Of a DNA stretch of 36,966 nucleotides, positions 1-8,011 are shown piece by piece (position 1 is the stretch's first letter; the number at the start of each line of letters is the position of its first letter). The notes beneath the pieces are model-generated. The model was not told where the DNA came from. It searched no databases and worked only from the letters and a program-made list of their open reading frames with translations. The position numbers and the translations under genes are program-made. This DNA is from Fischerella muscicola PCC 7414 (GTDB lineage: Bacteria > Cyanobacteriota > Cyanobacteriia > Cyanobacteriales > Nostocaceae): NCBI RefSeq assembly GCF_000317205.1, contig NZ_AJLK01000025.1, positions 1 through 36,966 of the forward strand. Reading direction: 5' to 3'.

Positions 1-63
1 AAGCATCCCATACTCAATACGACAACCCAAGAGTAAATATTTTGTCTTAGGTTGGCAATTGAA

Positions 64-89
64 GGGTGGCGATCGCCTACCTTTTTTTT
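64..89 (+). terminator. Possible rho-independent terminator for an upstream gene outside the window
   Basis: A short G+C-rich near-palindrome built around a HIP1 octamer (69-76) is followed directly by eight T residues (82-89). This is the arrangement of an intrinsic terminator for plus-strand transcription arriving from before position 1. It lies just beyond the 3' end of lptC, so two transcription units would converge here. The stem is short and includes a G-T pair. Confidence 0.4.
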
Positions 90-103
90 GGTTAAGTATT
101 GAT

Positions 104-1366
104 TTATTGATTTTTGAACTTTTCCTGGGGAATAATCTCTGTCACCACTCTATTTTGAGAATCACCACCAGTAACAACTATGTTTTCTGTTTGAATATTA
201 CCGACGGCTTTTTCACCAGTAAATGTCATCGGCGGATCAGCTTGTTTATAAACCACATTACCCTGGGCTTCCATTAATTTATTGTCAAGATACCAAGTTG
301 CTGTATTAGATTTGAGGGACTGGCGTTTTTGCCCTACACCGTTGACGTTACCTGTTAAATAAACTGTTTTTTGAGGAATTTTAAATTCACCTCGATTAGC
401 AGTAACTGTGACATTTTCAGCCCGATGAAATACCCTTACAGGAGCATTTGTAGTGACGATTTCTGTATTCAAGTTCCAGGTCATGGAGTTGCTGGCAATT
501 TGCATTGGTGGTTCCAGCAATTCTATTTGAGCATTCTTTGTGACGGTAGCAATTTTAGTTTTGAGGTTAACTTCGGCTGCATCTGCTTTACCACGATCAG
601 TAATTTGCTTATTTTTATAACGGTCGATTTGTACTGGGCGATCAGCGATGAGTTTTTCATCTTTGATTTGCCAAATTAAATGTTCTGTCCGCATTTGCAA
701 TGGTGGATCTTGAGAGTTGGCAACTACTCCCCCAGAAAAATCTATGCGTTGAGTTCGGGTTTTGACTCGTGCTTCTTTTGCCACTGCTTCTAGTTGTTTA
801 TGAGTTCCATTAATTTGGTTGCGGACTATTAATAAATCTTCTTGAGGACGCCATTCCAATTCATTACCGCGTAACACAATTCCATTGCTGGGATCAGTAG
901 CTACTATTTTTCCTTTTAAAAATAATTGCTTACCATTCTGTTCGATATCTGCTTTTTCTGCTTGTACTTGATAAACAATTTTGCCATCTTGGTATAGTTC
1001 ACCATATGGATTTTCAACCTGACCAATCTGTTTTTCTTTAGTGTATTTTGCTTGTTTAGCAATGACTTTCCAAATTGGTCGCCCGACTTCATCTGCTTGT
1101 TCTAAGGTGACATCAAAGAAAGTTAATTTACTATCTGCATCTTGAGGAGATTTGTTCTCAACAGGTGATTTATCCGATATGCGATTTTGACCGCCACAAG
1201 CAGCTAGTCCAATGACAAGCGAGAGAGTTAAAAATAATATCCAGGGACGGACGCGTAGAAGAGAAGACAAGGGAGAGGGAAGAGACAAGGAAGACAAGGA
1301 GGAAAGACTACTTCCTTGTCCCGCGTGTTCCCCATGTCCCCCTTGTCCTTTGTGTTGCTGCTTCAT
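104..1366 (-). CDS. lptC: LPS export ABC transporter periplasmic protein LptC (cyanobacterial long form)
   Basis: The 420-residue protein fits the long cyanobacterial LptC type. LptC links the inner-membrane LptBFG transporter to the periplasmic LptA-like bridge that carries lipopolysaccharide to the outer membrane. A hydrophobic segment at about residues 41-55 ends in a lipobox-like LAAC (Cys57), so the protein may be a lipoprotein. The rest is beta-rich periplasmic sequence in two LptC/OstA-like halves (e.g. 'FFDVTLEQADEVGRPIWKV' near residue 83). The ATG overlaps the stop of the upstream NYN gene as ATGA (1363-1366), implying translational coupling. Residues 6-36 are a low-complexity Gly/His then Ser/Leu leader encoded by a CTTGTC-type repeat, unusual ahead of a signal sequence. 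No ATG or GTG lies in frame between that leader and the hydrophobic segment. Family assignment is by sequence recognition only. Confidence 0.82.
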   Translation of the reverse strand: MKQQHKGQGGHGEHAGQGSSLSSLSSLSLPSPLSSLLRVRPWILFLTLSLVIGLAACGGQNRISDKSPVENKSPQDADSKLTFFDVTLEQADEVGRPIWKVIAKQAKYTKEKQIGQVENPYGELYQDGKIVYQVQAEKADIEQNGKQLFLKGKIVATDPSNGIVLRGNELEWRPQEDLLIVRNQINGTHKQLEAVAKEARVKTRTQRIDFSGGVVANSQDPPLQMRTEHLIWQIKDEKLIADRPVQIDRYKNKQITDRGKADAAEVNLKTKIATVTKNAQIELLEPPMQIASNSMTWNLNTEIVTTNAPVRVFHRAENVTVTANRGEFKIPQKTVYLTGNVNGVGQKRQSLKSNTATWYLDNKLMEAQGNVVYKQADPPMTFTGEKAVGNIQTENIVVTGGDSQNRVVTEIIPQEKFKNQ

Positions 1367-1992
1367 TCTTGAATTTCCAATTGCCCCTCAGTCTCTCTGG
1401 GTTGGTCTAAAAAATCCATACCAGTCAAGGGTCGATAGGGATAACTTTGACGTGGAGTTTTTTGGATATCTTCTTTGATGGCTTCTAAATCTATGTAGCG
1501 ATCGCTCACATTGATTAAACTATCGCTGGTCATTGAACGCAAGCTGACTACTTCTACCCGCACACCACGGTAACTAACGGAATTGACTGCATATGCGAGA
1601 TCCCCATCTCCACTGACTAAAACTGCTGTATCATAGGAATCTACTAAAGCCATCATATCTACCGCAATTTCTACATCTAGATTAGCTTTTTTAGAACCAT
1701 CTGGTAGTTGCACTAAATCTTTGGCTATGACTCGATAACCGTTACGCCGCATCCACAGTAAAAAGCCTTGTTGCTTCTCGTTGGTTCTATCTACTCCAGT
1801 ATAAAAAAAAGCACGCAGTAATCTAGAGCCACCAGTGAGTCTACATAATAACTTGGTGTAATCAATTTCAATACCTAATTGTAGTGCTGCATAAAATAAA
1901 TTTGAGCCATCAATAAATATGGCAACACGACCTCGATTTTCCAAAACCTGCTCTGGCGTGAAGATCGAGTCGTTTTCCAGATTATTCAACAT
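1363..1992 (-). CDS. NYN domain (LabA/DUF88-like) putative RNase
   Basis: A PIN-like NYN-domain protein, the family to which cyanobacterial LabA-type proteins belong. Members are metal-dependent RNases or are predicted to be. The acidic active-site residues are visible: Asp in IDGSN near the N-terminus, two Asp in the LDVEIAVDM stretch about 80 residues on, and two in SGDGDL about 20 further. Two in-frame ATGs exist, at 2001 and 1992. GAGG abuts the first but lies about 9 nt before the second, so the 1992 start (209 residues) is preferred. The stop overlaps the start of lptC, so the two are probably one operon. The RNA target is unknown, and why the gene is coupled to lptC cannot be told from sequence. 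Confidence 0.82.
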   Translation of the reverse strand: MLNNLENDSIFTPEQVLENRGRVAIFIDGSNLFYAALQLGIEIDYTKLLCRLTGGSRLLRAFFYTGVDRTNEKQQGFLLWMRRNGYRVIAKDLVQLPDGSKKANLDVEIAVDMMALVDSYDTAVLVSGDGDLAYAVNSVSYRGVRVEVVSLRSMTSDSLINVSDRYIDLEAIKEDIQKTPRQSYPYRPLTGMDFLDQPRETEGQLEIQE

Positions 1993-2154
1993 TGTTGTCA
2001 TACCTCATTTTTTATCAAAAAATAATTGATACTTGATTTTTGAGATTTACATAGAGTTTGAAGAACTTATGAAAAGCTTGCAGGGCTAAATGAATCAGCC
2101 CCGAGCAAGTAAACAAAATCAAAACAAAATCAGAAATTGAAAGAACTACTAATG

Positions 2155-3750
2155 TTATTTAGGTGGTTCTATGCGTTTAAACACTGGAGAAGGTTCGCCC
2201 AGTGTTTGTTTGTTGGTTAATACTCCCCATGTGCCATGAATGGCAAAAGGAGCAGTAATGGCAGTTTGTGCTTGGTTATTAAAATCGATTTCAAAGCCTA
2301 GTTGCTGGTAAATATTGCTGCTGATGTTTGGGATCACTGGAGACAGGAGGTAAGCAGCCAATCTCACTGATTCCAAGACAGCATACAATACTTTTTCTGT
2401 AGCCTGTTGCTGTCCTTGTTTATATAAAGACCAAGGAGCTTGTTCATCAATAAACTTGTTGCTGGCTCGTACCAGCTTCAAGATAGCCTCACAAGCTTGA
2501 TCGAACGCTAACGCTTCATAAGCATTTTTTACCTGTTCCCCTAGACGTAAACCTATTGATTTCAAAGGACTATCATTAGGTATATCTTCATTTGTAATTG
2601 GCGGCACATTGCCAGCACAATATTTTTTCACCATCCCTAAAGTACGATTGAGCAAATTTCCTAAGTCATTTGCTAAATCTGCATTTAGAACATCAATGAA
2701 TCTACCTTCATTAAAATCGCCATCTCTACCAAATTCGATTTCCTTAAGGAAGTAATAACGAACTGCGTCTGCACCATAAGTTGAAGTTAACGCTACGGGA
2801 TCAAGAGTATTACCAAGAGATTTGCCCATTTTCAGGCCATCTTTGGTTAAAAAGCCGTGTCCGAAAACCCGTTCTGGTAGAGGCAAATCAGCTGACATGA
2901 GCATTGCTGGCCAGTAAACTGCATGAAAGCGTAGGATATCCTTACCAATTAAATGCAAATTTATCGGCCACCATTTTGCTAAAGCGTTTTCTAATGTTGG
3001 TTCTGAATCTGGTTCTAACAATGCTGTTAAATAACCGAGTAGCGCATCAAACCAAACATAAAGAGTATGATTGGGATCGGTTGGAACCCTAAAACCTAAG
3101 TCTACATTTACCCGTGAAATTGAAAAGTCCTGTAACCCCTGTTTGACGAAGTTGAGAACTTCATTGCGACGGCTTTCTGGTTGAATAAAATCTGGTCGAG
3201 ATTGGTAGAGTGCTTCAAGTTGGGTTTGGTATTTGGATAGGCGAAAAAAGTAGTTCTGTTCGTCTCTCCACTCTGTTTGTTTGTTCGTATGAATTGGACA
3301 ACGGTGTCCCTCTAGCAATTCTCGTTCTTCTTTGAACTCTTCACAAGAGACACAATACCAACCTTTTTGCTGTCCCTGGTAGATATCACCCTTTTCCCAT
3401 ACTCGCTGGAAGAATTCTTTAACTGTTGCCTCATGGCGAGGATCGCTAGTCCGGATAAAGCGATCATATTTAATATTTAGCACTTGCCACAAAGAAACAA
3501 AGCCACCAGACATTTCATCACAGAACTTTTGTGGGGAGATAGCTTTGCTTTCGGCTGTTCGCTGAATTTTTAGCCCATGCTCATCTGTACCAGTTACCAG
3601 TAGTACTGGACGCCCTAAAAGTCTCTGGAAACGTGCCACCACATCAGCTGCGATGGTTGTATATGCACTGCCAATGTGAGGCAAATCGTTGACGTAATAT
3701 AGCGGTGTTGTAAGTGCAAATGTTTTTTCTGTTTGAGCCACTAGATTCAT
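2155..3750 (-). CDS. metG: Methionyl-tRNA synthetase
   Basis: Class I aminoacyl-tRNA synthetase that charges tRNA-Met and tRNA-fMet in the cytoplasm. The signature HIGH appears as HIGS (residues 25-28) within the family's LYYVNDLPHIGSAYTT context, and KMSKS appears as KMGKS (307-311). A single zinc knuckle is formed by Cys133-x2-Cys136 and Cys151-x2-His154. At 531 residues it lacks the C-terminal tRNA-binding/dimerisation (Arc1p-like) extension of longer MetRSs. The start is the ATG at 3750; a TTG two codons upstream is less likely. It stands alone, with about 160 bp to the NYN gene and a long upstream non-coding region. HIGS and KMGKS variants occur in functional MetRSs, so loss of function is not implied. 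Confidence 0.97.
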   Translation of the reverse strand: MNLVAQTEKTFALTTPLYYVNDLPHIGSAYTTIAADVVARFQRLLGRPVLLVTGTDEHGLKIQRTAESKAISPQKFCDEMSGGFVSLWQVLNIKYDRFIRTSDPRHEATVKEFFQRVWEKGDIYQGQQKGWYCVSCEEFKEERELLEGHRCPIHTNKQTEWRDEQNYFFRLSKYQTQLEALYQSRPDFIQPESRRNEVLNFVKQGLQDFSISRVNVDLGFRVPTDPNHTLYVWFDALLGYLTALLEPDSEPTLENALAKWWPINLHLIGKDILRFHAVYWPAMLMSADLPLPERVFGHGFLTKDGLKMGKSLGNTLDPVALTSTYGADAVRYYFLKEIEFGRDGDFNEGRFIDVLNADLANDLGNLLNRTLGMVKKYCAGNVPPITNEDIPNDSPLKSIGLRLGEQVKNAYEALAFDQACEAILKLVRASNKFIDEQAPWSLYKQGQQQATEKVLYAVLESVRLAAYLLSPVIPNISSNIYQQLGFEIDFNNQAQTAITAPFAIHGTWGVLTNKQTLGEPSPVFKRIEPPK

Positions 3751-4397
3751 GCACAATAAAAATATAAGTTGTTAAAACTATTTTCTATCTTACTTATAGA
3801 GATAAAACCACGCCATTATATAACATAAACCCCATCTTTTCAACTTCTACTAGAATATTAACAAATTTCTTTAGTTTAGAATTAGTTTTTTATTAGGTAT
3901 AAATTCAGTTAATTTTGGCCAAAAAGAAAGAAATTCGCAGCTATTGATTTCCTCCAAACATCTTGGTCGAATTGCTTTTGACGATAGAAATACATATATT
4001 GTCTTGAAAATAGCCACTAGATTCCAGAGACTAGGGACTAGGGGTTGGAGAGAAATATTTTCGTATAATGTTCATGAGAATTTTCTCATAGATGACTTCT
4101 ATACAAAAGGAACTTTGAGAGCAAGTAAGGTACAGAACTATTTTTATCCTTTGTGATGAACTTTATGTAGCACGGCTATCTTAAACTTGAGGTAGAAAGA
4201 GGTAGAAAACTTTAATCAAAAGAGTTTTCAGAATTTTTTGCTGACGAAATTATAATTAGCCACTGTTGTGTAAAAATTTTTCCTAATTTTATAAATGAAA
4301 TATTTCTACCTTAAGGCAGTCCCAGGCATAGTGAAGAAATGTAACGATTGAGTGCAGATAAACACCTATGCTTGTGAGATATTTATATTAAAGAGTT
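3751..4397. other. Non-coding stretch between metG and the acyltransferase gene
   Basis: About 650 A+T-rich bases holding the divergent promoters of metG and the acyltransferase gene. A plus-strand frame of 70 codons (3944-4156) has no recognisable protein character. Two adjacent direct copies of GAGGTAGAAA (4189-4208) and an inverted match of 12 of 13 bases (CTTGAGGTAGAAA at 4186-4198 against 4303-4315) are the only clear structure. No RNA gene was recognised. Confidence 0.5.
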
Positions 4398-5120
4398 ATG
4401 AGTGTAAACAGCCCCCTGAATATTTCTCACTGGTTGTTAGCGGCACTCTCAACCCAGATGTTTCGCTATTATGAGGATCGCATTCCCCAAGATGCCAGTG
4501 TGTTGGTAGTGAGCAATCACCGTAGCTTTATGGATGCACCAATCTTGATGGCAGCACTTTCGAGTTCAATCAGATTTGCTTGTCATCATTACATGGGACA
4601 AGTTCCGATTATGCGAGAAATAGTAGCAGGGTTAGGATGCTTTCCCTTAGAGGCAAATCAACAACGTCAACAAAGCTTTTTTAAGCAGGCACAACTTTTG
4701 TTAAAGTCAAAACAATTAGTTGGAGTTTTCCCCGAAGGAACAGAACCGATGGTGAAATTCACTCAGCCAAACAGCGTGGGTGAGTTTCAACGAGGATTTG
4801 CTCATCTGGCATTACGAGCCAATGTCAAAGATTTGGCAATTCTGCCAGTTGCGATCGCCTCTATAGAAGAAATTAACACATCAGCTGTTCCCCTGAAACT
4901 ATTAAACTTGTTTGACCCTTCCGAACCGTTATTCGATCAACCTGGTTGGCATCCTTTGGTAATATACAATCGTGTTGCGGTGTTGATTGGCCGTCCTTAT
5001 TGGATTACACCCCAACACCAACAACTATACCAAGGTAAACAAGCTAAAACTGTTGTCGCTGAACTAACAGAACATTGTCATGGCGAAATTGCTAATCTAT
5101 TGCGTGAAGGATGTTATTAG
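4398..5120 (+). CDS. PlsC-type lysophospholipid acyltransferase (1-acyl-glycerol-3-phosphate acyltransferase family)
   Basis: The 240-residue protein carries the acyltransferase block I motif H-x4-D (His41 to Asp46 in NHRSFMD) and block III FPEGT (111-115), so it probably transfers an acyl group to a lysolipid or another hydroxyl acceptor at the membrane. Length fits soluble or monotopic PlsC proteins. An alpha/beta hydrolase gene follows 99 bp downstream on the same strand, suggesting a shared lipid or ester substrate. The start is the ATG at 4398; the upstream Shine-Dalgarno match is weak. The acceptor is unknown. It could be a general LPA acyltransferase or a specialised acyltransferase acting with its neighbour. 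Confidence 0.88.
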   Translation: MSVNSPLNISHWLLAALSTQMFRYYEDRIPQDASVLVVSNHRSFMDAPILMAALSSSIRFACHHYMGQVPIMREIVAGLGCFPLEANQQRQQSFFKQAQLLLKSKQLVGVFPEGTEPMVKFTQPNSVGEFQRGFAHLALRANVKDLAILPVAIASIEEINTSAVPLKLLNLFDPSEPLFDQPGWHPLVIYNRVAVLIGRPYWITPQHQQLYQGKQAKTVVAELTEHCHGEIANLLREGCY

Positions 5121-5219
5121 AGTTAGTGGTTGGTTGTTGTTTGTTGATTGTTGGTTACTTCCAATGACCAATGACCAATGACCATTGACTATTAACCATT
5201 GACCAATGACCATTAACCA
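5121..5219 (+). repeat. Short degenerate tandem repeats (ACCAATGACC type)
   Basis: The gap begins with TTGGTTGTTG-type sequence and then holds about eight imperfect copies of a roughly 10-base unit, ACCAATGACC or ACCATTGACC. The last copy supplies the ATG of the downstream hydrolase. Such simple repeats are common between genes in filamentous cyanobacteria. No conventional ribosome binding site is left ahead of the hydrolase start. Confidence 0.7.
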
Positions 5220-6044
5220 ATGACCCCAAAAGTAGCGCTACAGCCGTGTTTTTTGACTCCTAAACGTCTTCAGCCAGAATATCCCTTATTTGTATATTTG
5301 CCTGGAATGGATGGAACTGGTCAACTATTACGAACGCAAACAGCAGGTTTAGAAGCTGGTTTCGATGTCCGTTGTTTGGCAATCCCACGGGAGGATTTGA
5401 CTAGCTGGGAAGTATTAACTAATAATGTGTTGGACTTGATCCATGCAGAATTAGAAAAAAGCAGCCAGCGACCAGTTTATCTGTGTGGTGAATCTTTTGG
5501 GGGTTGTTTAGCTCAAAAAGTAGCTGTAGCAGCACCGCATTTATTTGCAAGAATTATTCTGATTAATCCTGCTTCTAGTTTTCATCTTCGCCCATTATAC
5601 GAATGGGCATCACAATTTTCTTATTTAGTACCATCATCCTTATTTGACATTGGCGCTTTAGCTTTATTACCTTTTCTAGCAACATTATCACGTATTTCCA
5701 GAAGCGATCGCCAAGAGTTGCTGAAAACAATGCGTTCTGTTCCTTCACAAACTGTTCTATGGCGATTATCTTTAATTAGAGAATTCTGTGTTGACGAACA
5801 ACAGTTACAGCAACTGACTCAACCAGTTTTACTAGTTGCTAGCACTCAGGATAAACTTTTGCCTTCTCTTGCAGAAGCGCAAAGATTAGCTAATATTTTA
5901 CCCAACTCTAAAGTCGCAGTATTACCTGAAAGTGGACATGCTTGTTTATTAGAAACAGATATCAACCTTTACGAAATTATGAAGGCAAATGATTTTTTAG
6001 AAAGTAGCGCTGAAGCAGCTGAGGCTATGCAAGTTGGAGGATAA
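5220..6044 (+). CDS. Alpha/beta hydrolase, similar to the esterase domain of plant phytyl ester synthases
   Basis: A 274-residue alpha/beta hydrolase. The nucleophile elbow is GESFGG (Ser92), the acid is probably Asp211 (STQDKLLP) and the base His240 (SGHACLLE), so a complete catalytic triad is visible. The N-terminal YLPGMDGTG (26-34) and the block PVYLCGESFGGCLA resemble, from memory, the esterase/lipase domain at the N-terminus of plant PES1/PES2 proteins, which also carry an acyltransferase domain. The upstream neighbour encodes a separate acyltransferase, so the pair may work on fatty-acyl or isoprenoid esters. The start lies inside the last copy of an ACCAATGACC repeat. There is no alternative ATG before the core fold, so this start is kept. 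Confidence 0.85.
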   Translation: MTPKVALQPCFLTPKRLQPEYPLFVYLPGMDGTGQLLRTQTAGLEAGFDVRCLAIPREDLTSWEVLTNNVLDLIHAELEKSSQRPVYLCGESFGGCLAQKVAVAAPHLFARIILINPASSFHLRPLYEWASQFSYLVPSSLFDIGALALLPFLATLSRISRSDRQELLKTMRSVPSQTVLWRLSLIREFCVDEQQLQQLTQPVLLVASTQDKLLPSLAEAQRLANILPNSKVAVLPESGHACLLETDINLYEIMKANDFLESSAEAAEAMQVGG

Positions 6045-6109
6045 ATTTGAAACAATATTTAATCATGGTAATTCTATCTGATTGGCAAAAATGAAATTTG
6101 AGTAAAAAA

Positions 6110-6136
6110 CCACAGAGACGCAGAGAACACAGAGGA
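6110..6136 (-). repeat. Interspersed CTCTGCG/CTCTGTG repeat, copy 1
   Basis: Reads on the minus strand as TCCTCTGTGTTCTCTGCG followed by TCTCTGTGG. Related stretches occur at 6724-6744 and 7521-7550, either side of the GST gene. This is a familiar non-coding repeat type of cyanobacterial intergenic DNA. No function is evident. Confidence 0.55.
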
Positions 6137-6230
6137 ATAGAAGGCTAATTATAATTGTAGATTTTTTTCCCACTAGGGGAGAGGTTGGGGTTAGCTTCCA
6201 TCGAACTCACATTCAAATAATGATTATCTT

Positions 6231-6677
6231 ATGAATTATCAAGTTGTAGAACAACTTAGTGAAACTCAAATTTCAGATTTATTAGATTTATATAAAAACG
6301 AATTCTGGAGTCAACGACGTACCCCTGAAGAAATCGAGAAGATGCTAGCAGCATCGGATATTATCATTGGATTGGTTGATAAGTGCGATCGCTTGATTGC
6401 TTTTACTCGGGTTCTCACCGATTTTATATATAGAGCCACTGTTTATGATGTCATCGTCAAACCTAGTCATAGAAATATGGGGCTTGGCTCTAAATTGATG
6501 GAATCAGTGATCAATCATCCTAAATTATACTCTGTTGAAGTGGTGGCTCTTTATTGTTTACCAGAGATGATGTCTTTTTCTGAACATTGGGGTTTTACCG
6601 CAGATGTAGGTGAGTTACAGCTGATGTTCCGTGTTAATAAAATTCATGCCGAAAATACCAACACCAGCAATCATTAA
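6231..6677 (+). CDS. GNAT family N-acetyltransferase
   Basis: A 148-residue single-domain GNAT protein that would transfer acetyl from acetyl-CoA to an amine. The acetyl-CoA-binding motif A is recognisable at about residues 76-88 as VKPSHRNMGLGSKLM (the Arg/Gln-x-x-Gly-x-Gly/Ala type, here RNMGLGS). Upstream beta strands carry the typical GLVD...LIAFTRVLTDF pattern. The start is the ATG at 6231; no clear Shine-Dalgarno site is seen. It is separated from the hydrolase by about 190 bp holding an interspersed repeat, so co-transcription is doubtful. Substrate unknown. Confidence 0.85.
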   Translation: MNYQVVEQLSETQISDLLDLYKNEFWSQRRTPEEIEKMLAASDIIIGLVDKCDRLIAFTRVLTDFIYRATVYDVIVKPSHRNMGLGSKLMESVINHPKLYSVEVVALYCLPEMMSFSEHWGFTADVGELQLMFRVNKIHAENTNTSNH

Positions 6678-6723
6678 CTCCTAAAAATTTCTGTGCAAAA
6701 AACTCTGCTACCTGGCGCGCTTA

Positions 6724-6744
6724 CTCCGCGTTCCTCTGCGTTTC
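6724..6744 (+). repeat. Interspersed CTCTGCG repeat, copy 2
   Basis: Sequence of the type CTCCGCGTTCCTCTGCG in the gap between the GNAT and GST genes, related to the copies at 6110-6136 and 7521-7550. Confidence 0.45.
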
Positions 6745-6850
6745 AAATTTATCAAAGAATCGGTGGTAAAATTATCGAAAAGGTGAGATTGTGTAGATTA
6801 GATAGTCAAGCGATCGCTAACAACCATACATCATTCAAATAAACTATTTC

Positions 6851-7504
6851 CTAAAATTCAAAAGCAGGAATAATTTCTTGCTCTGCCTTACCTGCTTTGA
6901 TCCATTCTTGCAGTGCTGGTATTGCTAAAATTGCTTCTACATAATTTTGAGCAACATTATCTAACTGCACATCATAGGTCACAAACCGTAAGACCACTGG
7001 AGCAAACATAGCATCAGCAATAGTAAATTGACCAAATAACATATCACCATTAGCACCAAACTTTTCTCGACAATCTCGCCAAATAGTAGTGATGCGGTCA
7101 ATGTCTTTTTGTACTCCTAGTGCCATCCCTTTACCAGGAAGTTTAGCACGGCAGTTCATCGGCATATTCTGACGTAATTTTTGAAACCCAGAATGCATTT
7201 CTGCACTTATGCAACGAGCAATTATCCGAGCAGATTTATCTTCTGGCCAGCAATTTAGATGTGGAAATTCTTCAGCTAAGTACTCACAAATAGCTAGAGA
7301 ATCCCATACTTTTTGATTGCCATGTAATAAAACAGGTACTTTTCCCGATGGAGAGTATTGACGAATTTTCGATGTAGCTTCTGGCGTATATAGCGGAATG
7401 CAAATCTCCTGGAATTCTATACCAAATTGCTTCATCGCCAACCACGGACGTAATGACCAAGATGAATAATTTTTATTGCCAATTACAAGAGTTAAATCTG
7501 TCAT
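6851..7504 (-). CDS. Glutathione S-transferase family protein
   Basis: A 217-residue protein with an N-terminal thioredoxin-like GST domain (about residues 1-82) and an all-helical C-terminal domain. The N-terminal NYSSWSLRPW (12-21) is the active-site loop of a serine-type GST group, SGKVPVL contains the cis-Pro glutathione-binding element (Pro57), and DSLAICEYL (68-76) is the gamma-glutamyl contact region. It probably conjugates or reduces electrophiles with glutathione in the cytosol. The ATG at 7504 is the only reasonable start. The small gene at 7573-7845 lies about 70 bp upstream on the same strand, with an interspersed repeat between them. Confidence 0.9.
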   Translation of the reverse strand: MTDLTLVIGNKNYSSWSLRPWLAMKQFGIEFQEICIPLYTPEATSKIRQYSPSGKVPVLLHGNQKVWDSLAICEYLAEEFPHLNCWPEDKSARIIARCISAEMHSGFQKLRQNMPMNCRAKLPGKGMALGVQKDIDRITTIWRDCREKFGANGDMLFGQFTIADAMFAPVVLRFVTYDVQLDNVAQNYVEAILAIPALQEWIKAGKAEQEIIPAFEF

Positions 7505-7520
7505 ATAACAATCCTTCTTT

Positions 7521-7550
7521 CTCTGCGCCCTCTGTGTTCTCTGCGGTTCA
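7521..7550 (+). repeat. Interspersed CTCTGCG/CTCTGTG repeat, copy 3
   Basis: Sequence of the type CTCTGCGCCCTCTGTG then TTCTCTGCGG, lying between the GST gene and the small gene upstream of it. It is related to the copies at 6110-6136 and 6724-6744. Confidence 0.55.
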
Positions 7551-7572
7551 TTTCCTCCTAAAAAATCTTTAA

Positions 7573-7845
7573 TTATTTATAAATTTGTTCAATCCATGCA
7601 CGTATATCAGATTCAGAACCTGACATAAAAGACTTGCCAGTCACAGGGTCGTATGCTTGCCAATAAATATTACCGTGACGATCCATTTTTTGCCAAACTT
7701 TCAATTCTTGATTAGCTACTAAATAATTAACTATTGTTTGCCAAATTTTACGCAAGCTTTTTAGAAAAAATGAGCTGCTATTGTATCCAACTCCTAGTTC
7801 TAATTCTGTGTCATTTCTTTGCAAACACATCCCATGATTTTTCAT
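7573..7845 (-). CDS. Small conserved-looking protein of unknown function (90 aa)
   Basis: A 90-residue protein with no recognised catalytic motif. The C-terminal half (about residues 46-90) has a compact pattern, KVWQKMDRHGNIYWQAYDP then SESDIRAWIEQ, which looks like a small folded domain rather than a chance frame. The ATG at 7845 is preceded by AGGAG about 7 nt upstream, a good Shine-Dalgarno site that supports translation. It is divergent from the LysR gene and precedes the GST gene on the same strand. No signal peptide or membrane segment. Function unknown. Confidence 0.65.
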   Translation of the reverse strand: MKNHGMCLQRNDTELELGVGYNSSSFFLKSLRKIWQTIVNYLVANQELKVWQKMDRHGNIYWQAYDPVTGKSFMSGSESDIRAWIEQIYK

Positions 7846-7919
7846 AGAATCGCTCCTGAATGCTTATTCACAATCAACACTCTAGCAACGCCTCACTGAG
7901 CAATCAAATCATGGCTTGT

Positions 7920-7960
7920 ATAGATTTTATAAATGTGGTTTATAGATAGTAAAAATCTAT
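7920..7960. promoter_or_regulatory. Inverted repeat between divergent genes, candidate LysR-type operator
   Basis: Perfect 9-base arms ATAGATTTT (7920-7928) and AAAATCTAT (7952-7960) lie 52-92 bases before the LysR start, between that gene and the divergent small gene. LysR-type regulators usually bind interrupted dyads with T-N11-A character upstream of their own start, so an autoregulatory or shared operator is plausible. A possible -10 element, TACAAT, follows at 7964-7969. Assignment is inference. Confidence 0.35.
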
Positions 7961-8011
7961 TGATACAATCTATTTGAGAAAAACAAACCAGCTTCTGTAT
8001 TGGAATTACCG

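Noticed and set aside
2829-2845. MetRS with KMGKS rather than KMSKS and HIGS rather than HIGH as a sign of an inactive paralogue
   Set aside because: All other motifs, including the zinc knuckle, are intact and such variants occur in functional enzymes.
3944-4156. 70-codon plus-strand frame upstream of the acyltransferase
   Set aside because: No protein-like composition, no ribosome binding site, lies in A+T-rich promoter DNA.
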